DNA of 64,000 bases from Erythrobacter sp. (GCF_030066995.1 NZ_JASJAP010000003.1:248001-312000), one strand, 5' to 3'; positions 8,966 through 18,305 are shown, counted from the stretch's first letter. Translations and numbers: made by a program. Notes: a model not told the origin generated them from the sequence alone.

Positions 8966-10810
8966 ATGTCAGAAGAATCCCCCCTCGATCAGTTCAAACA
9001 GGCGCTTACCGGCGCCGCGCGCGCCATTTCGCACGATCCCGATGTCGAAGTGGCCTGGAGCGCGGACGTGCCGGGCGCGTCGGGCAACCGCTTTCGGGTG
9101 CCGCTGCCGGGGCGCGACCTGCCACCCGAACAGATCACCGAAGCGCGCGGCTTTGCTGACAGCTTTGCCTTGAAGCTGCGCCATCACGACGCCGGCCTGC
9201 ACGCAGGCGCCGCTCCGCCCGAGCCGGTCGCGCGCGCGTGCTACGACGCGATCGAGCAGGTGCGCTACGAAGCGATCGGCGCCAACCGGTTTGACGGGAT
9301 CAGGGACAATCTCGACGCGGCGACCGAGATGCGCACCTCGGGCGATTCGATCGTGCGCGCCTACAACGCCGCCGAAGTGCCCTTGCAGACCGCGCTGGCG
9401 CTGATGGTGCGCGAGGCGCTGACCGGGGAAGCGGTGCCCGACAAGGCCGAGCGGGGGGTGAGCCTTGTCCGCTCCGATATCGAGGCCAAGATCGGCGGCG
9501 ATTTCTCCGCGCTGCTCGACAATCTCGACGATCAGGAGGCCTTCCAGAAGCTCTCGCTCGATATCCTGCGCGATCTCGATCTCACCCGCCCGACCGAAAC
9601 GCCCGACGAAACCGATCAGGACGAGGGTGACGAGGAGGATGGCCAGGACGACGATCAGCCCGGCGATGACGAGCAGGAAGGCGACGCCGATCCGCAAAGC
9701 GCCGAGGTTGCGGGCGATATGGCCGAGGGCGACGGCGAGGGCGAGGCGGACAGCGATCTCACCTCCGATGAAGAGATGCAGGATGGCGAGCCGAGCGAAG
9801 AGGGCGATGCCTCGAACGCGCCGGTGCGCCCCAATCGTCCGCCGCCCGACATTCCTGAAGGCCTCGACTACAAGGCCTTTACCGAGAAGTTCGACGAGGA
9901 GATCGAAGCCCCCGAACTGTGCGACAGCGAGGAGCTTGATCGCCTGCGCGCTTATCTCGACAGTCAGCTAACCGGGCTGCAAGGCGTCGTCACGCGGCTC
10001 GCCAACCGCTTGCAACGCCGCCTGATGGCGCAGCAGAACCGCAGCTGGGACTTCGACCAGGAAGAGGGCATTCTCGACGCCGCGCGCCTTTCCCGCGTGG
10101 TCGTCTCGCCGGGGACCGCGCTCAGCTACAAGGTTGAGCGCGATATCGAGTTTCGCGACACGGTGGTGACGCTGTTGATCGACAATTCGGGCTCGATGCG
10201 CGGGCGGCCGATCAGCATAGCTGCGATCAGCGCCGACATTCTGGCGCGCACGCTGGAGCGCTGCGGGGTCAAGACCGAGATCCTCGGCTTCACCACCCGC
10301 GCGTGGAAGGGCGGACAGAGCCGCGAAGCGTGGCTAGCCGATGGCAAGCCGCAAGGGCCGGGCCGCCTCAACGACCTCCGGCACATCATCTACAAACAGG
10401 CCGACGAGCCCTGGCGCCGCGCGCGCCGCAATCTCGGCCTGATGATGCGCGAGGGGCTGCTGAAGGAAAACATCGACGGCGAAGCGCTACTCTGGGCGCA
10501 CAGCCGCCTGATCTACCGCCCCGAGGAACGCCGCATCCTGATGGTGATCTCCGACGGCGCGCCGGTGGATGATTCGACGTTGAGCGTGAACAGCGCAGGC
10601 TATCTCGAAGCGCATTTGCGCGGCGTGATCGAGTGGGTCGAAAAGGTAAGCCCCGTGCAACTGGTCGCCATCGGCATCGGCCACGACGTGACGCGCTACT
10701 ACCGCCGCGCGGTGACGATCATGGATGTCGAACAACTCGGCGGCACGATCATGGAGCAACTCGCGGAGTTGTTTGAGGATGAGAAGGGGCCGGGGAGGGG
10801 GCGGCGGTGA
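8966..10810 (+). CDS. cobT: Cobaltochelatase subunit CobT
   Basis: A 614-residue subunit of the ATP-dependent aerobic cobaltochelatase (CobNST), which inserts cobalt into hydrogenobyrinic acid a,c-diamide during B12 synthesis. An N-terminal helical part is followed by a very acidic Asp/Glu-rich segment (about 210-300), then a von Willebrand A domain with the MIDAS motif DNSGSMRG near 405 and ISDGAP. I choose ATG 8966 ([10 protein letters not shown]) over the TTG at 8948. No cobS or cobN lies in the window, although cobS usually sits next to cobT. The next gene overlaps its stop. Confidence 0.93.
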   Translation: MSEESPLDQFKQALTGAARAISHDPDVEVAWSADVPGASGNRFRVPLPGRDLPPEQITEARGFADSFALKLRHHDAGLHAGAAPPEPVARACYDAIEQVRYEAIGANRFDGIRDNLDAATEMRTSGDSIVRAYNAAEVPLQTALALMVREALTGEAVPDKAERGVSLVRSDIEAKIGGDFSALLDNLDDQEAFQKLSLDILRDLDLTRPTETPDETDQDEGDEEDGQDDDQPGDDEQEGDADPQSAEVAGDMAEGDGEGEADSDLTSDEEMQDGEPSEEGDASNAPVRPNRPPPDIPEGLDYKAFTEKFDEEIEAPELCDSEELDRLRAYLDSQLTGLQGVVTRLANRLQRRLMAQQNRSWDFDQEEGILDAARLSRVVVSPGTALSYKVERDIEFRDTVVTLLIDNSGSMRGRPISIAAISADILARTLERCGVKTEILGFTTRAWKGGQSREAWLADGKPQGPGRLNDLRHIIYKQADEPWRRARRNLGLMMREGLLKENIDGEALLWAHSRLIYRPEERRILMVISDGAPVDDSTLSVNSAGYLEAHLRGVIEWVEKVSPVQLVAIGIGHDVTRYYRRAVTIMDVEQLGGTIMEQLAELFEDEKGPGRGRR

Positions 10811-11160
10811 AGCTCTGGGTCCCAATCTCGCTGGCACTCGGCATGCTCTATTGGATGTGGGTGGATTCTCAGCTCGGCGTAACCGAGCCATGGGACTCTG
10901 AGCATTTCTGGTCGTACTACCTTCCCGCCTTGCCAATTGGCTTCCTGATCGGGTTTGTATCCCGGCAGCGAAGCGTGTTGATTGGTGGGATATTCGTTCT
11001 TGCCATGTTGCCGGTGATGGCACTCCAATCCGGTGTGGGGCCTCTGATCGCGGTGGGCATTTTGCTGCTCCTTTTCCTGTCAGCCCCGGCGGCTGTCTCA
11101 AGTTGGGTAGGAGGTCACCTCAGGCAGAAGCTATCTGGACCCCTGCCTTCGCAGGGGTGA
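10807..11160 (+). CDS. Small membrane protein, hypothetical
   Basis: A 117-residue protein with three to four hydrophobic segments (about 4-20, 38-53, 60-74, 80-100). It starts at a GTG that overlaps the cobT stop by four bases, so it is translationally coupled. The last residues (GPLPSQG) and the stop codon are encoded by a dispersed hairpin repeat (11140-11157), so the original C terminus was probably different. I do not recognise the family. Confidence 0.55.
   Translation: MKLWVPISLALGMLYWMWVDSQLGVTEPWDSEHFWSYYLPALPIGFLIGFVSRQRSVLIGGIFVLAMLPVMALQSGVGPLIAVGILLLLFLSAPAAVSSWVGGHLRQKLSGPLPSQG
11140..11157. repeat. Dispersed hairpin repeat overlapping a gene end
   Basis: CCCCTGC and GCAGGGG form a perfect 7-bp stem with a CTTC loop. 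The following GTGACG supplies the TGA stop of the small membrane protein. Same family as the elements at 8876 and 37872. Confidence 0.8.
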
Positions 11161-11176
11161 CGAAGAAAGAGAATCG

Positions 11177-11836
11177 ATGAACGTCACCGAAGCCGTCACC
11201 AGCCGCCGCTCTGTGCGGGAATTCCTCGACAAGCCGGTCGAGCTCGAAACGATCCGCCGCGTCATGGACAAAGCCCGCTGGGCGGCTTCGGGCTGCAATT
11301 ATCAGCCTTGGGAAGCGACCATCCTTACCGGTCAGCCGCTCAAGGATCTGCAGGCCAAGATCACTTCCACGCCGCCGCAACAGCTCGAATACGATTGGGA
11401 CGCTCCCAAAACCGAGGACGCTTACAAGGAGCGTCTCTACGGCATTTCCAAAGGCATGTTCGAAGCGCTCGGCATTGCGCGCGACGATGGTGCGGCGCGC
11501 ATGGCGGCGATGGGCCGCAACGCCACCAGCTTTGATGCGCCCGCGGTGATGTTCGTCTACTTCCCCAGGCTGATGAAAGAGCCGCAATGGTCCGATACCG
11601 GCATGTGGCTGCAAACGGTCGCGCTGCTGCTGCGCGAGGAAGGGCTCGATAGCTGTTTTCAGGAATTCATGGCCTACTACGCCGACGTAATCCGCGACCA
11701 CCTCGGCCTCGATCACGAGCGCTACATGTTCTTTTGCGGCATGGCCATCGGCTATCGCGATCCGGACGCGCCGGTGAACAAATTCGAGCGCGAGCGTGTG
11801 CCTTTGGAAGAGCAGGTCAGGTTCGTCGGGTTCTGA
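11177..11836 (+). CDS. Nitroreductase family protein
   Basis: A 219-residue FMN-dependent nitroreductase-fold enzyme. The N-terminal SRRSVREF motif and the WAASGCNYQPW segment bind FMN phosphate and isoalloxazine; EEGLDSCFQE and the C-terminal FCGMAIGYRD match the family. These enzymes reduce nitroaromatics, quinones or related substrates with NAD(P)H. The physiological substrate is unknown. It starts 16 bases after the preceding stop. A second nitroreductase-fold gene lies at 49349, from a different subfamily. Confidence 0.9.
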   Translation: MNVTEAVTSRRSVREFLDKPVELETIRRVMDKARWAASGCNYQPWEATILTGQPLKDLQAKITSTPPQQLEYDWDAPKTEDAYKERLYGISKGMFEALGIARDDGAARMAAMGRNATSFDAPAVMFVYFPRLMKEPQWSDTGMWLQTVALLLREEGLDSCFQEFMAYYADVIRDHLGLDHERYMFFCGMAIGYRDPDAPVNKFERERVPLEEQVRFVGF

Positions 11837-11840
11837 GCTT

Positions 11841-11930
11841 CGTCATTGCGAGCCGTAGGCGAAGCAATCCAGGGCGATCGAGCCCGGCGGCTCTGGATTG
11901 CCGCGGCGACTGCGTCGCCTCGCAATGACG
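11841..11930. repeat. Dispersed imperfect inverted repeat (CGTCATTGCGAG type)
   Basis: The outer arms are CGTCATTGCGAG (11841-11852) and CTCGCAATGACG (11919-11930), and the inner arms GCAATCCAG (11864-11872) and CTGGATTGC (11893-11901). The element fills most of the gap between the nitroreductase and cysS. A second copy with the same outer arms is at 13509-13632, just after cysS. Confidence 0.88.
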
Positions 11931-11976
11931 ATGCGATTGACGGGTCGCTAAACGCTGGGCAAAGCGCAGTGTAGCT

Positions 11977-13506
11977 ATGACCGATGATACAACATCTCAT
12001 GATCTGTGCCTGTTCAACTCGCTGACCCGCGAGCTTGAGACCTTCACCCCCGTCCACCCCGGTGAAGCGCGTGTCTATTCGTGCGGGCCGACGGTCTACA
12101 ACTATCAGCATGTCGGCAATATGCGCGCCTATGTGTTCGCCGATACGTTGGGGCGCGCACTGCAATACAAGGGCTATAAGCTCACCCACGTCGTCAACAT
12201 CACCGATGTCGGCCACCTAACCTCGGACGCCGATGAGGGTGAGGACAAGATGGAGAAGATGGCGGCGCTTCAGGGTAAGTCGGCTTGGGATATCGCGGCC
12301 TTCTACCAAGCGGACTTCGAGCAGGATTTGCGCCGTCTCAATATCGAGCCCAAGCAGCATCCGCGCGCGACCGAATATGTCGACAAGATGATCGAATGGG
12401 GCAAGAGCATCGCCGACAAGCATTGCTACGAACTCGACAGCGGGCTCTACTTCGACGTCTCGACGATCGAAGATTACGGTCGGCTTGCGCGCGCCGTTAC
12501 CGAAGATGGAGAAGGCCGCATCGACACGGTCGAGGGCAAGCGCAACGCCGCCGATTTCGCAATCTGGCGCAAAACGCCTGAGGGCGAAACACGCCAGATG
12601 GAGTGGGACAGCCCGTGGGGCAAAGGCGCTCCTGGCTGGCATCTGGAATGCTCGGTGATGGGCGAGGAATTGCTGGGCTTTCCCTTCGACATTCACACCG
12701 GCGGGATCGATCACCGCGAGATCCACCACCCCAACGAGATTGCGCAGAACCAGGCCTATTGCTGCGCGGGCGGGCTGTCCGAGGCGAGGAATTCGGGCGC
12801 GAACATCTGGATGCACAACAACTTCCTGGTGGAACGGTCAGGCAAGATGTCGAAGTCGTCGGGCGAGTTCCTGCGGCTGCAATTGCTGGTCGACAAGGGC
12901 TTTCACCCGCTCGCCTATCGCCTGATGTGCCTGCAGGCGCACTACCGCAGCGAGCTGGAGTTCAGCTGGGAAGGGCTGGAAGCGGCGCTGACCAGGCTGA
13001 AGCGGATGGTGATGGCGGTGCAGACGCTCAAAGCCCGACATGCTGAACTCGTTTCAGCATCCATCGCCGACGCTGCGCCATGGATGGCGGATGAGGGATG
13101 GACCCTGAAACAAGTTCAGGGTGACGGCTGGGGCAAGCTTGGACCATCCCTTGAGAAATTCGACGGCGCCATTTCGGATGATCTGAACACTCCCGTCGCA
13201 TTGACGGCACTGGATGATGTTCTCGGAATGAAGAAGGTTGACCCTGTCAAGAAGGGCAAACTCGCCGCTGCCATGGACGAGGTTCTTGGCCTTAACCTGT
13301 TTGGTCTCACACGCGTAGACTTGCGCATCCGACCGGTCTCAGCCGAGATCACCGAAGCCGAAATCGAGGACGCGCTCGACCGTCGCAAGGCCGCGCGCGC
13401 TCAGAAGGACTTTGCGACCTCCGATGCCATCCGCGATGAACTTGCGGCCAAGGGCGTGGAGGTGATGGATGGCGATCCGCTGGGCTGGGAGTGGAAGCTC
13501 TCTTGA
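11977..13506 (+). CDS. cysS: Cysteinyl-tRNA synthetase with in-frame palindromic insertion
   Basis: A class I aminoacyl-tRNA synthetase (509 residues) that charges tRNA-Cys. The N-terminal CGPTVYNYQHVGN segment contains the zinc Cys and the HIGH-like HVGN; KMSKSSGEF is the KMSKS loop, and HHPNEIAQ carries a further zinc ligand. The C-terminal helical part ends AKGVEVMDGDPLGWEWKL. Residues about 355-384 (HAELVSAS ... LKQVQGDG) do not look like CysRS; they are the translation of an inverted-repeat element at 13039-13124 in a helical linker before LEKFDGAISDDLNTP. The frame stays open, and both flanks are conserved, so the enzyme is probably active. Confidence 0.95.
   Translation: MTDDTTSHDLCLFNSLTRELETFTPVHPGEARVYSCGPTVYNYQHVGNMRAYVFADTLGRALQYKGYKLTHVVNITDVGHLTSDADEGEDKMEKMAALQGKSAWDIAAFYQADFEQDLRRLNIEPKQHPRATEYVDKMIEWGKSIADKHCYELDSGLYFDVSTIEDYGRLARAVTEDGEGRIDTVEGKRNAADFAIWRKTPEGETRQMEWDSPWGKGAPGWHLECSVMGEELLGFPFDIHTGGIDHREIHHPNEIAQNQAYCCAGGLSEARNSGANIWMHNNFLVERSGKMSKSSGEFLRLQLLVDKGFHPLAYRLMCLQAHYRSELEFSWEGLEAALTRLKRMVMAVQTLKARHAELVSASIADAAPWMADEGWTLKQVQGDGWGKLGPSLEKFDGAISDDLNTPVALTALDDVLGMKKVDPVKKGKLAAAMDEVLGLNLFGLTRVDLRIRPVSAEITEAEIEDALDRRKAARAQKDFATSDAIRDELAAKGVEVMDGDPLGWEWKLS
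13039..13124 (+). repeat. Palindromic element inserted in frame in cysS
   Basis: The left arm contains CTGAACTCGTTTCAG (from about 13043) and the right arm CTGAAACAAGTTCAG (from 13105). The right arm matches the reverse complement of the left at 14 of 15 positions. Between them is a shorter inverted part (CATGGATGGCGGATGAGG with CCATCG). In translation the element gives HAELVSAS and LKQVQGD. It has no stop in the cysS frame. Confidence 0.85.
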
Positions 13507-13508
13507 TC

Positions 13509-13632
13509 CGTCATTGCGAGGAGCGTAGCGACGAAGCAATCCAGAGTTCGTAGCAGAGCGGCTCTACGTTGCCTCGCTTGGTTTATCCAAAGCGACTGCT
13601 GCAAGCGGTCAGCTGAAGGGCTCGCAATGACG
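13509..13632. repeat. Dispersed imperfect inverted repeat (second CGTCATTGCGAG copy)
   Basis: CGTCATTGCGAG (13509-13520) pairs with CTCGCAATGACG (13621-13632), with GCAATCCAG at 13536-13544 as in the copy at 11841. The centre differs, and contains GGTTTATCC. It occupies nearly the whole cysS to hydroxyacid-dehydrogenase gap, and the ribosome-binding sequence of the next gene (GGGAGAGGAAAG) directly follows it. Confidence 0.85.
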
Positions 13633-13646
13633 AGGGAGAGGAAAGC

Positions 13647-14585
13647 ATGACCAAACTCGCCATTTCCGGTCTCATCCGCCCGCTCCTTGAACCTCGATTT
13701 CCCGGCGATCTCGACGTGCGCTGGTTCATGACCAAGGAGGAGGCGATCGATGCTGTCGCCGACGCTGAAATCGGCTGGTTCGACATGAACGAGCAGGACG
13801 CGATGGCTGAGACATTGCTCGCGGCCAAGAAGCTCAAATGGCTCAATTCGATCTACGCCGGGCTCGATTTCCTGCCGATGGACGTGCTGATCGAGCGCGG
13901 GATTACCGTTACCAACGGCGCCGGGATCAACGCCATCACGATCGCCGAGTATGTCGTGATGGGCATGCTCGCTATGTCCAAGGGGTACCGCGACGTCGTG
14001 CGCGCCCAAGACCGCCGGGAATGGCTTACGGATTCGCCCGGCAAACGCGAACTCTACGGCTCGGAAGCCCTGTTGCTGGGCTATGGCGCGATCGGCAAGC
14101 TCATCAAGCCGCGGCTGGAAGCCTTCGATGTCGAAGTGACGGTGGTGCGCCGGACGCCCGCCGAGGGCGCGCTGACGCCCGATCAATGGCGCGGCAAGCT
14201 CGGCGAATTCGACTGGGTGATCCTGGCTGTTCCCGCAACGCCCGAGACCGACAACATGATCGGCGCGGACGAGTTGGCGGCGATGAAGCGGGACGCGGTT
14301 CTGGTCAACATCGCGCGAGGGGCGGTGGTCGATCAGGAGGCGCTGGTCGCGGCCCTTGAGGCGAAGTCGATCGGTGGGGCGTTCCTCGATGTGACCACGC
14401 CCGAGCCGCTGCCCGCCGAACACCCCTTGTGGGGCCTCGACAACGCGCACATCACCATGCACCTGTCCGGGCGTGCGCAGGACAAGATGTTCATCCGCAG
14501 CGCCGAGCGGTTCCTCGACAATCTCCAAAAATACCGCCGAGGAGAGCCGGTGTCCCCGATCTTCGATCCCGCGCGCGGATACTAA
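13647..14585 (+). CDS. D-isomer-specific 2-hydroxyacid dehydrogenase
   Basis: A 312-residue member of the D-2-hydroxyacid dehydrogenase family, which interconverts 2-oxoacids and D-2-hydroxyacids with NAD(P). The Rossmann motif is LLGYGAIGK; LVNIARGAVVDQEAL is the family signature, with catalytic Arg; the acidic residue is in FLDVTTPEPLP; and HLSG replaces the usual HxG/S catalytic His region. Substrate unknown. It lies upstream of an acetolactate-synthase-like gene and an aldehyde dehydrogenase on the same strand, after a 151-base gap, which hints at a related small-acid pathway. Confidence 0.87.
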   Translation: MTKLAISGLIRPLLEPRFPGDLDVRWFMTKEEAIDAVADAEIGWFDMNEQDAMAETLLAAKKLKWLNSIYAGLDFLPMDVLIERGITVTNGAGINAITIAEYVVMGMLAMSKGYRDVVRAQDRREWLTDSPGKRELYGSEALLLGYGAIGKLIKPRLEAFDVEVTVVRRTPAEGALTPDQWRGKLGEFDWVILAVPATPETDNMIGADELAAMKRDAVLVNIARGAVVDQEALVAALEAKSIGGAFLDVTTPEPLPAEHPLWGLDNAHITMHLSGRAQDKMFIRSAERFLDNLQKYRRGEPVSPIFDPARGY

Positions 14586-14693
14586 GGCGCGAAAACCCCT
14601 ATCCTATTGCCAACCGCTTGACTCGCGTCCTCGGAAAGCTCCACGGGTCGTCGCGACTGTTACTCCGGGATCGAACACAGCCACAGTAATCCA

Positions 14694-14714
14694 GCGCCGC
14701 GCGTCTTGCGGCGC
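14694..14714 (+). other. GC-rich hairpin before the acetolactate-synthase-like gene
   Basis: GCGCCGC (14694-14700) and GCGGCGC (14708-14714) form a 7-bp stem with a 7-base loop in the 151-base gap upstream of the GTG at 14737. No T-run follows. It could be a terminator-like or leader structure, or chance in GC-rich DNA. Confidence 0.35.
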
Positions 14715-14736
14715 GTCCGGCCATGGAGACGTCCAC

Positions 14737-16413
14737 GTGAGCGATACCAAGAAAGCGTCAGACCTGTTCATCGAGTGCCTTGAGGCGGAAGGCTGCGAGT
14801 ACATCTTCGGTGTTCCGGGTGAGGAAAACCTCGATCTGCTTGATTCGCTTAGCCGAGCAAAGCGGATCAAGCTGGTGCTGACCCGCCACGAACAGAGCGC
14901 GGCGTTCATGGCCGCCACCTATGGTCGGCACACCGGCAAGGTTGGCGTGTGCCTCGCGACGCTCGGGCCGGGCGCGACGAATCTTGTAACCGGCGCGGCT
15001 TACGCAACGCTGGGCGGTATGCCCATCATGATGATCACCGGCCAGAAACCGATCAAGCATTCCAAGCAGGGCCGTTTCCAGATCCTTGACGTGGTCGATA
15101 TGATGGGGCCGATCACCAAGTTCACGCACCAGCTAGCAAGCGGCGACAATATCCCCAGCCGAGTGCGCGAGGCGTTCCGTTTGGCGCAGGAGGAAAAGCC
15201 CGGCGCAACGCATCTGGAATTGCCCGAGGATATTGCGGACGAGCAGACCGGCAGCCGTCCGCTGCAACCCTCGCTGGCTCGGCGCCCCTCCGCCGAAGCG
15301 AAGGCGGTTCGCATGGCGGTTGAGGCGATCGAGCAGGCGCGCAAGCCCGTGCTCGTTATCGCGGCGGGGGCAAACCGCACGATGACGGGCCGGATGCTCA
15401 ACCAGTTCATCGAGAAGACCGGTATTCCCTTCGTCACGACGCAAATGGGCAAAGGCGTCATCGATGAACGCCACCCGCTGTTTCTGGGCTGCGCGGCGCT
15501 CTCCTCAGGCGATTTCTGCCATCGCGCGATCGAGGACGCGGACTGCATCATCAATGTAGGCCACGATGTTATCGAGAAGCCGCCGTTCTTCATGCGTGAC
15601 GCCTTCGACGATCCCAAAGAGGGCGGCACGAAGGTCATCCATATCTCGAACAAGACCGCCGAGGTGGATCCCGTCTACTTCCCCCAGATCGAGGTGATCG
15701 GCGATATCGCCAACGCGATCTGGCAGATCAAGGAAGCGATAACACCCCAGCAGACCTGGAATTTCGACCCCTTGCTTTGCTATCGCCGCGCGGAGGTCAG
15801 ACACTCCGAACCGCTGGAGCAGGATGCGCGTTTTCCCATCTTCCCCCCTCATCTCGTCAAGCAAGTCAGGGAGGCCATGCCCGAAGACGCCATCATCTGC
15901 CTCGACAACGGGATCTACAAGATCTGGTTTGCGCGTAATTACACCGCCTACTTTCCCAACACGGTGCTGCTCGACAACGCGCTCGCCTCGATGGGGGCGG
16001 GGCTGCCATCGGCGATGATGAGCGCGATGCTCTATCCCGAGCGAGCGGTCATGGCGATCTGCGGCGATGGCGGCTTCATGATGAACAGTCAGGAGATGGA
16101 AACCGCGGTGCGCCTTGGGCTAAATCTCACCGTCCTCATCTTGCGCGACGATGCCTACGGAATGATCCGCTGGAAGCAGGCGAATATGGGCTTCGCCGAT
16201 TACGGGCTGACCTATGGCAACCCCGATTTTGTCAAATATGCCGAGAGCTATGGCGCGAGCGGCCACCGGGTGGAATCGTCTGAACACCTGACCGAACTGC
16301 TCGCCTCATGCCGGAATACGCCGGGGGTTCATCTGATCGACTGCCCGGTCGATTACAGCGAGAACGACCAGATCCTGAACCATGATATCAAAGAATTGAG
16401 CGCGGACCTGTAA
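14737..16413 (+). CDS. Acetolactate synthase large-subunit-like ThDP enzyme
   Basis: A 558-residue thiamine-diphosphate enzyme of the acetolactate synthase/pyruvate oxidase group. The N-terminal Pyr domain has FGVPGEENLDLLDSL with the ThDP-activating Glu nearby (RHEQSAAFMAATYGR), a central FAD-domain-like part, and a C-terminal PP domain with the GDGGFMMNSQEME ThDP/Mg motif. I start at GTG 14737 (VSDTKKASDLF), as the upstream extension has no family resemblance. No regulatory small subunit follows, so it may not be the biosynthetic IlvBN enzyme. It is 25 bases upstream of an aldehyde dehydrogenase and probably cotranscribed with it. Confidence 0.88.
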   Translation: MSDTKKASDLFIECLEAEGCEYIFGVPGEENLDLLDSLSRAKRIKLVLTRHEQSAAFMAATYGRHTGKVGVCLATLGPGATNLVTGAAYATLGGMPIMMITGQKPIKHSKQGRFQILDVVDMMGPITKFTHQLASGDNIPSRVREAFRLAQEEKPGATHLELPEDIADEQTGSRPLQPSLARRPSAEAKAVRMAVEAIEQARKPVLVIAAGANRTMTGRMLNQFIEKTGIPFVTTQMGKGVIDERHPLFLGCAALSSGDFCHRAIEDADCIINVGHDVIEKPPFFMRDAFDDPKEGGTKVIHISNKTAEVDPVYFPQIEVIGDIANAIWQIKEAITPQQTWNFDPLLCYRRAEVRHSEPLEQDARFPIFPPHLVKQVREAMPEDAIICLDNGIYKIWFARNYTAYFPNTVLLDNALASMGAGLPSAMMSAMLYPERAVMAICGDGGFMMNSQEMETAVRLGLNLTVLILRDDAYGMIRWKQANMGFADYGLTYGNPDFVKYAESYGASGHRVESSEHLTELLASCRNTPGVHLIDCPVDYSENDQILNHDIKELSADL

Positions 16414-16438
16414 CGCGGATCGGCACTGGAGAAGAGCC

Positions 16439-17878
16439 ATGTCGCAGTTGAAAGACACCTACCCTCTCTATCTCAACAACAAGGCCGCGCAGCCCAACAC
16501 CGATCTGGAAGTCACGGACAAGTACACCGGTGAGGTTGCCTTTCGCACGGCGCTCGCCGACCCTGAAACGATCGACACAGCGATTGTCGGCGCAGTGGCG
16601 GCGACCGAGCCGATGGGGAAGCTGGCGGCATACGAACGCCAGGATGTGCTGATGCACTGCGTCGCCCGCTTCAAGGAGCGCTTCGATGAACTGGCCTACG
16701 CCTTGTGCGTGGAGGCGGGTAAGCCGATCAAGGATTCCGAAGGCGAGGTCACACGGCTGATCGACACCTTTCGGATCGCGGCCGAAGAGGCGGTGCGCAT
16801 TTACGGGGAGATCATGCCGCTCGACATTTCCGCGCGCGCCAGGGGCTATTCCTCGATGTGGAAACGCTATCCGATTGGCCCGTGCAGTTTTATCTCCCCT
16901 TTCAACTTTCCGCTTAATCTCGCGGCGCACAAGATCGCGCCTGCCCTTGCGGTGGGCTGTCCGTTCGTGATGAAGCCCGCCTCCAAGACGCCGCTTGGCG
17001 CGCTCATCATGGGTGAGGTGCTGGCCGAATGCGACATCCTGCCCGAAGGCGCTTTTTCGATCCTGCCCGCGCGCCGCGATGGGGCGGACCTGTTTACCGA
17101 GGATGAGCGCCTCAAACTGCTGAGCTTCACCGGCTCACCGGCGGTGGGCTGGGCCCTGAAAGCCAAGGCGGGCAAGAAGAAGGTCGTTCTGGAATTGGGC
17201 GGCAACGCAGCGGTTATTGTTGATCACGATGCGGACCTGGAAGACGCGTTGGAGCGGATCATCTTCGGGGCGTTTTACCAGTCCGGCCAGTCGTGCATCG
17301 GGGTCCAGCGAATCCTCATTCACGAAAATGTCTATGACCGCTTCAAGGAGATGCTCGTCGCGAAGACCAAGACGCTCGTGGCAGGTGATCCCAAGGATCC
17401 CGACGTGTTCATCGGCCCGATGATTTCCGAGGGCGAGGCGACGCGCCTGAAAGGCTGGATCGATGAAGCCGTCGAAGCGGGCGCGAGCCTTTTGTGCGGA
17501 GGCGGGTTGTCGCGTGGCAACATGCTGGAGGCGACGCTGCTTGAGAATGTCGACCGGGACGCGCGGGCGCTGAACGACGAGGCGTTCGGTCCGCTCGCGG
17601 TCCTGATCAAGTTCGCGGATTTCGATGAGGCGCTCGCTGAAGTAAACCGCTCCCAATTCGGCCTTCAGGCCGGCATCTTCACGCGCGACCTGTTCAAGAT
17701 GTTCGACGCCTGGGACCGACTGGAAGTGGGCGGCGTCGTCATCAACGATGTGCCCAGCTACCGGGTCGACAACATGCCCTATGGCGGCGTCAAGGACTCG
17801 GGCCTTGGCCGCGAGGGCATCCGCTTCGCGATGGAGGACATGAGCGAAATCCGCAATCTGGTGGTGCGGCGCGCTTAG
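16439..17878 (+). CDS. Aldehyde dehydrogenase family protein
   Basis: A 479-residue NAD(P)-dependent aldehyde dehydrogenase. Cofactor and active-site motifs are present: the SPFNFPLN segment, FTGSPAVGW, ELGGNA with the general-base Glu, GQSCIG with the nucleophilic Cys near 285, and EAFGPLAVL and MPYGGVKDSG near the C terminus. It oxidises an aldehyde to an acid; the aldehyde is not identifiable. Close linkage to the ThDP enzyme suggests that enzyme may make its aldehyde (inference). The opposite-strand gene at 17901 converges on it. Confidence 0.92.
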   Translation: MSQLKDTYPLYLNNKAAQPNTDLEVTDKYTGEVAFRTALADPETIDTAIVGAVAATEPMGKLAAYERQDVLMHCVARFKERFDELAYALCVEAGKPIKDSEGEVTRLIDTFRIAAEEAVRIYGEIMPLDISARARGYSSMWKRYPIGPCSFISPFNFPLNLAAHKIAPALAVGCPFVMKPASKTPLGALIMGEVLAECDILPEGAFSILPARRDGADLFTEDERLKLLSFTGSPAVGWALKAKAGKKKVVLELGGNAAVIVDHDADLEDALERIIFGAFYQSGQSCIGVQRILIHENVYDRFKEMLVAKTKTLVAGDPKDPDVFIGPMISEGEATRLKGWIDEAVEAGASLLCGGGLSRGNMLEATLLENVDRDARALNDEAFGPLAVLIKFADFDEALAEVNRSQFGLQAGIFTRDLFKMFDAWDRLEVGGVVINDVPSYRVDNMPYGGVKDSGLGREGIRFAMEDMSEIRNLVVRRA

Positions 17879-17900
17879 CCCGCTGTACCTGAGGAGGCGC

Positions 17901-18305
17901 TTACACCTCCTCAAGCAGCAGCAGGACGCACGTCACCACCATGCGCTCATCGGCGCCGAAGCGGTGGTCCACTTCGCGCACGCTGGCGTCGGCGACCAGT
18001 TGTCCGGGAATGCGGAATTCGTGCTCGGGCAACTCGGCGATGAAGGTCTCCCCGGCTTCGACCGCGTCGCAGCCGTCAAAGTCGAGCACGACTTCATGGC
18101 GGGTGCCGGTGAAGGTGATCGACGACCACGCGCTTTCTTCATGCGTCACCACTTCGCCGTGGCTTTCGGCGAGCGCGAGCAGCGCCGCCCGCAGACGGTC
18201 TGCGGTCGAGCGGCGCGGGCGGTAACGCGCCGGGCGCGCTGGAGTTGCATTCGCGGCTTTATCCGATTCGGCGGATTTGGTTTCGAGCAATTCGATTTCA
18301 AACAT
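17901..18305 (-). CDS. Conserved hypothetical protein
   Basis: A 134-residue soluble protein starting MFEIELLETKSAE. A basic stretch (ARYRPRRSTADRLRAALLALAESHG) precedes a beta-rich region (WSSITFTGTRHEVVLDFDG ... EFRIPGQLVADASVREVDHR). I recognise no catalytic motif. Its ATG overlaps the stop of the upstream 88-residue gene by 8 bases, so they are translationally coupled. The longer frame to 18476 is overlapping coding DNA of that gene. The pair is divergent from the S24 repressor and may be controlled by it. Confidence 0.65.
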   Translation of the reverse strand: MFEIELLETKSAESDKAANATPARPARYRPRRSTADRLRAALLALAESHGEVVTHEESAWSSITFTGTRHEVVLDFDGCDAVEAGETFIAELPEHEFRIPGQLVADASVREVDHRFGADERMVVTCVLLLLEEV

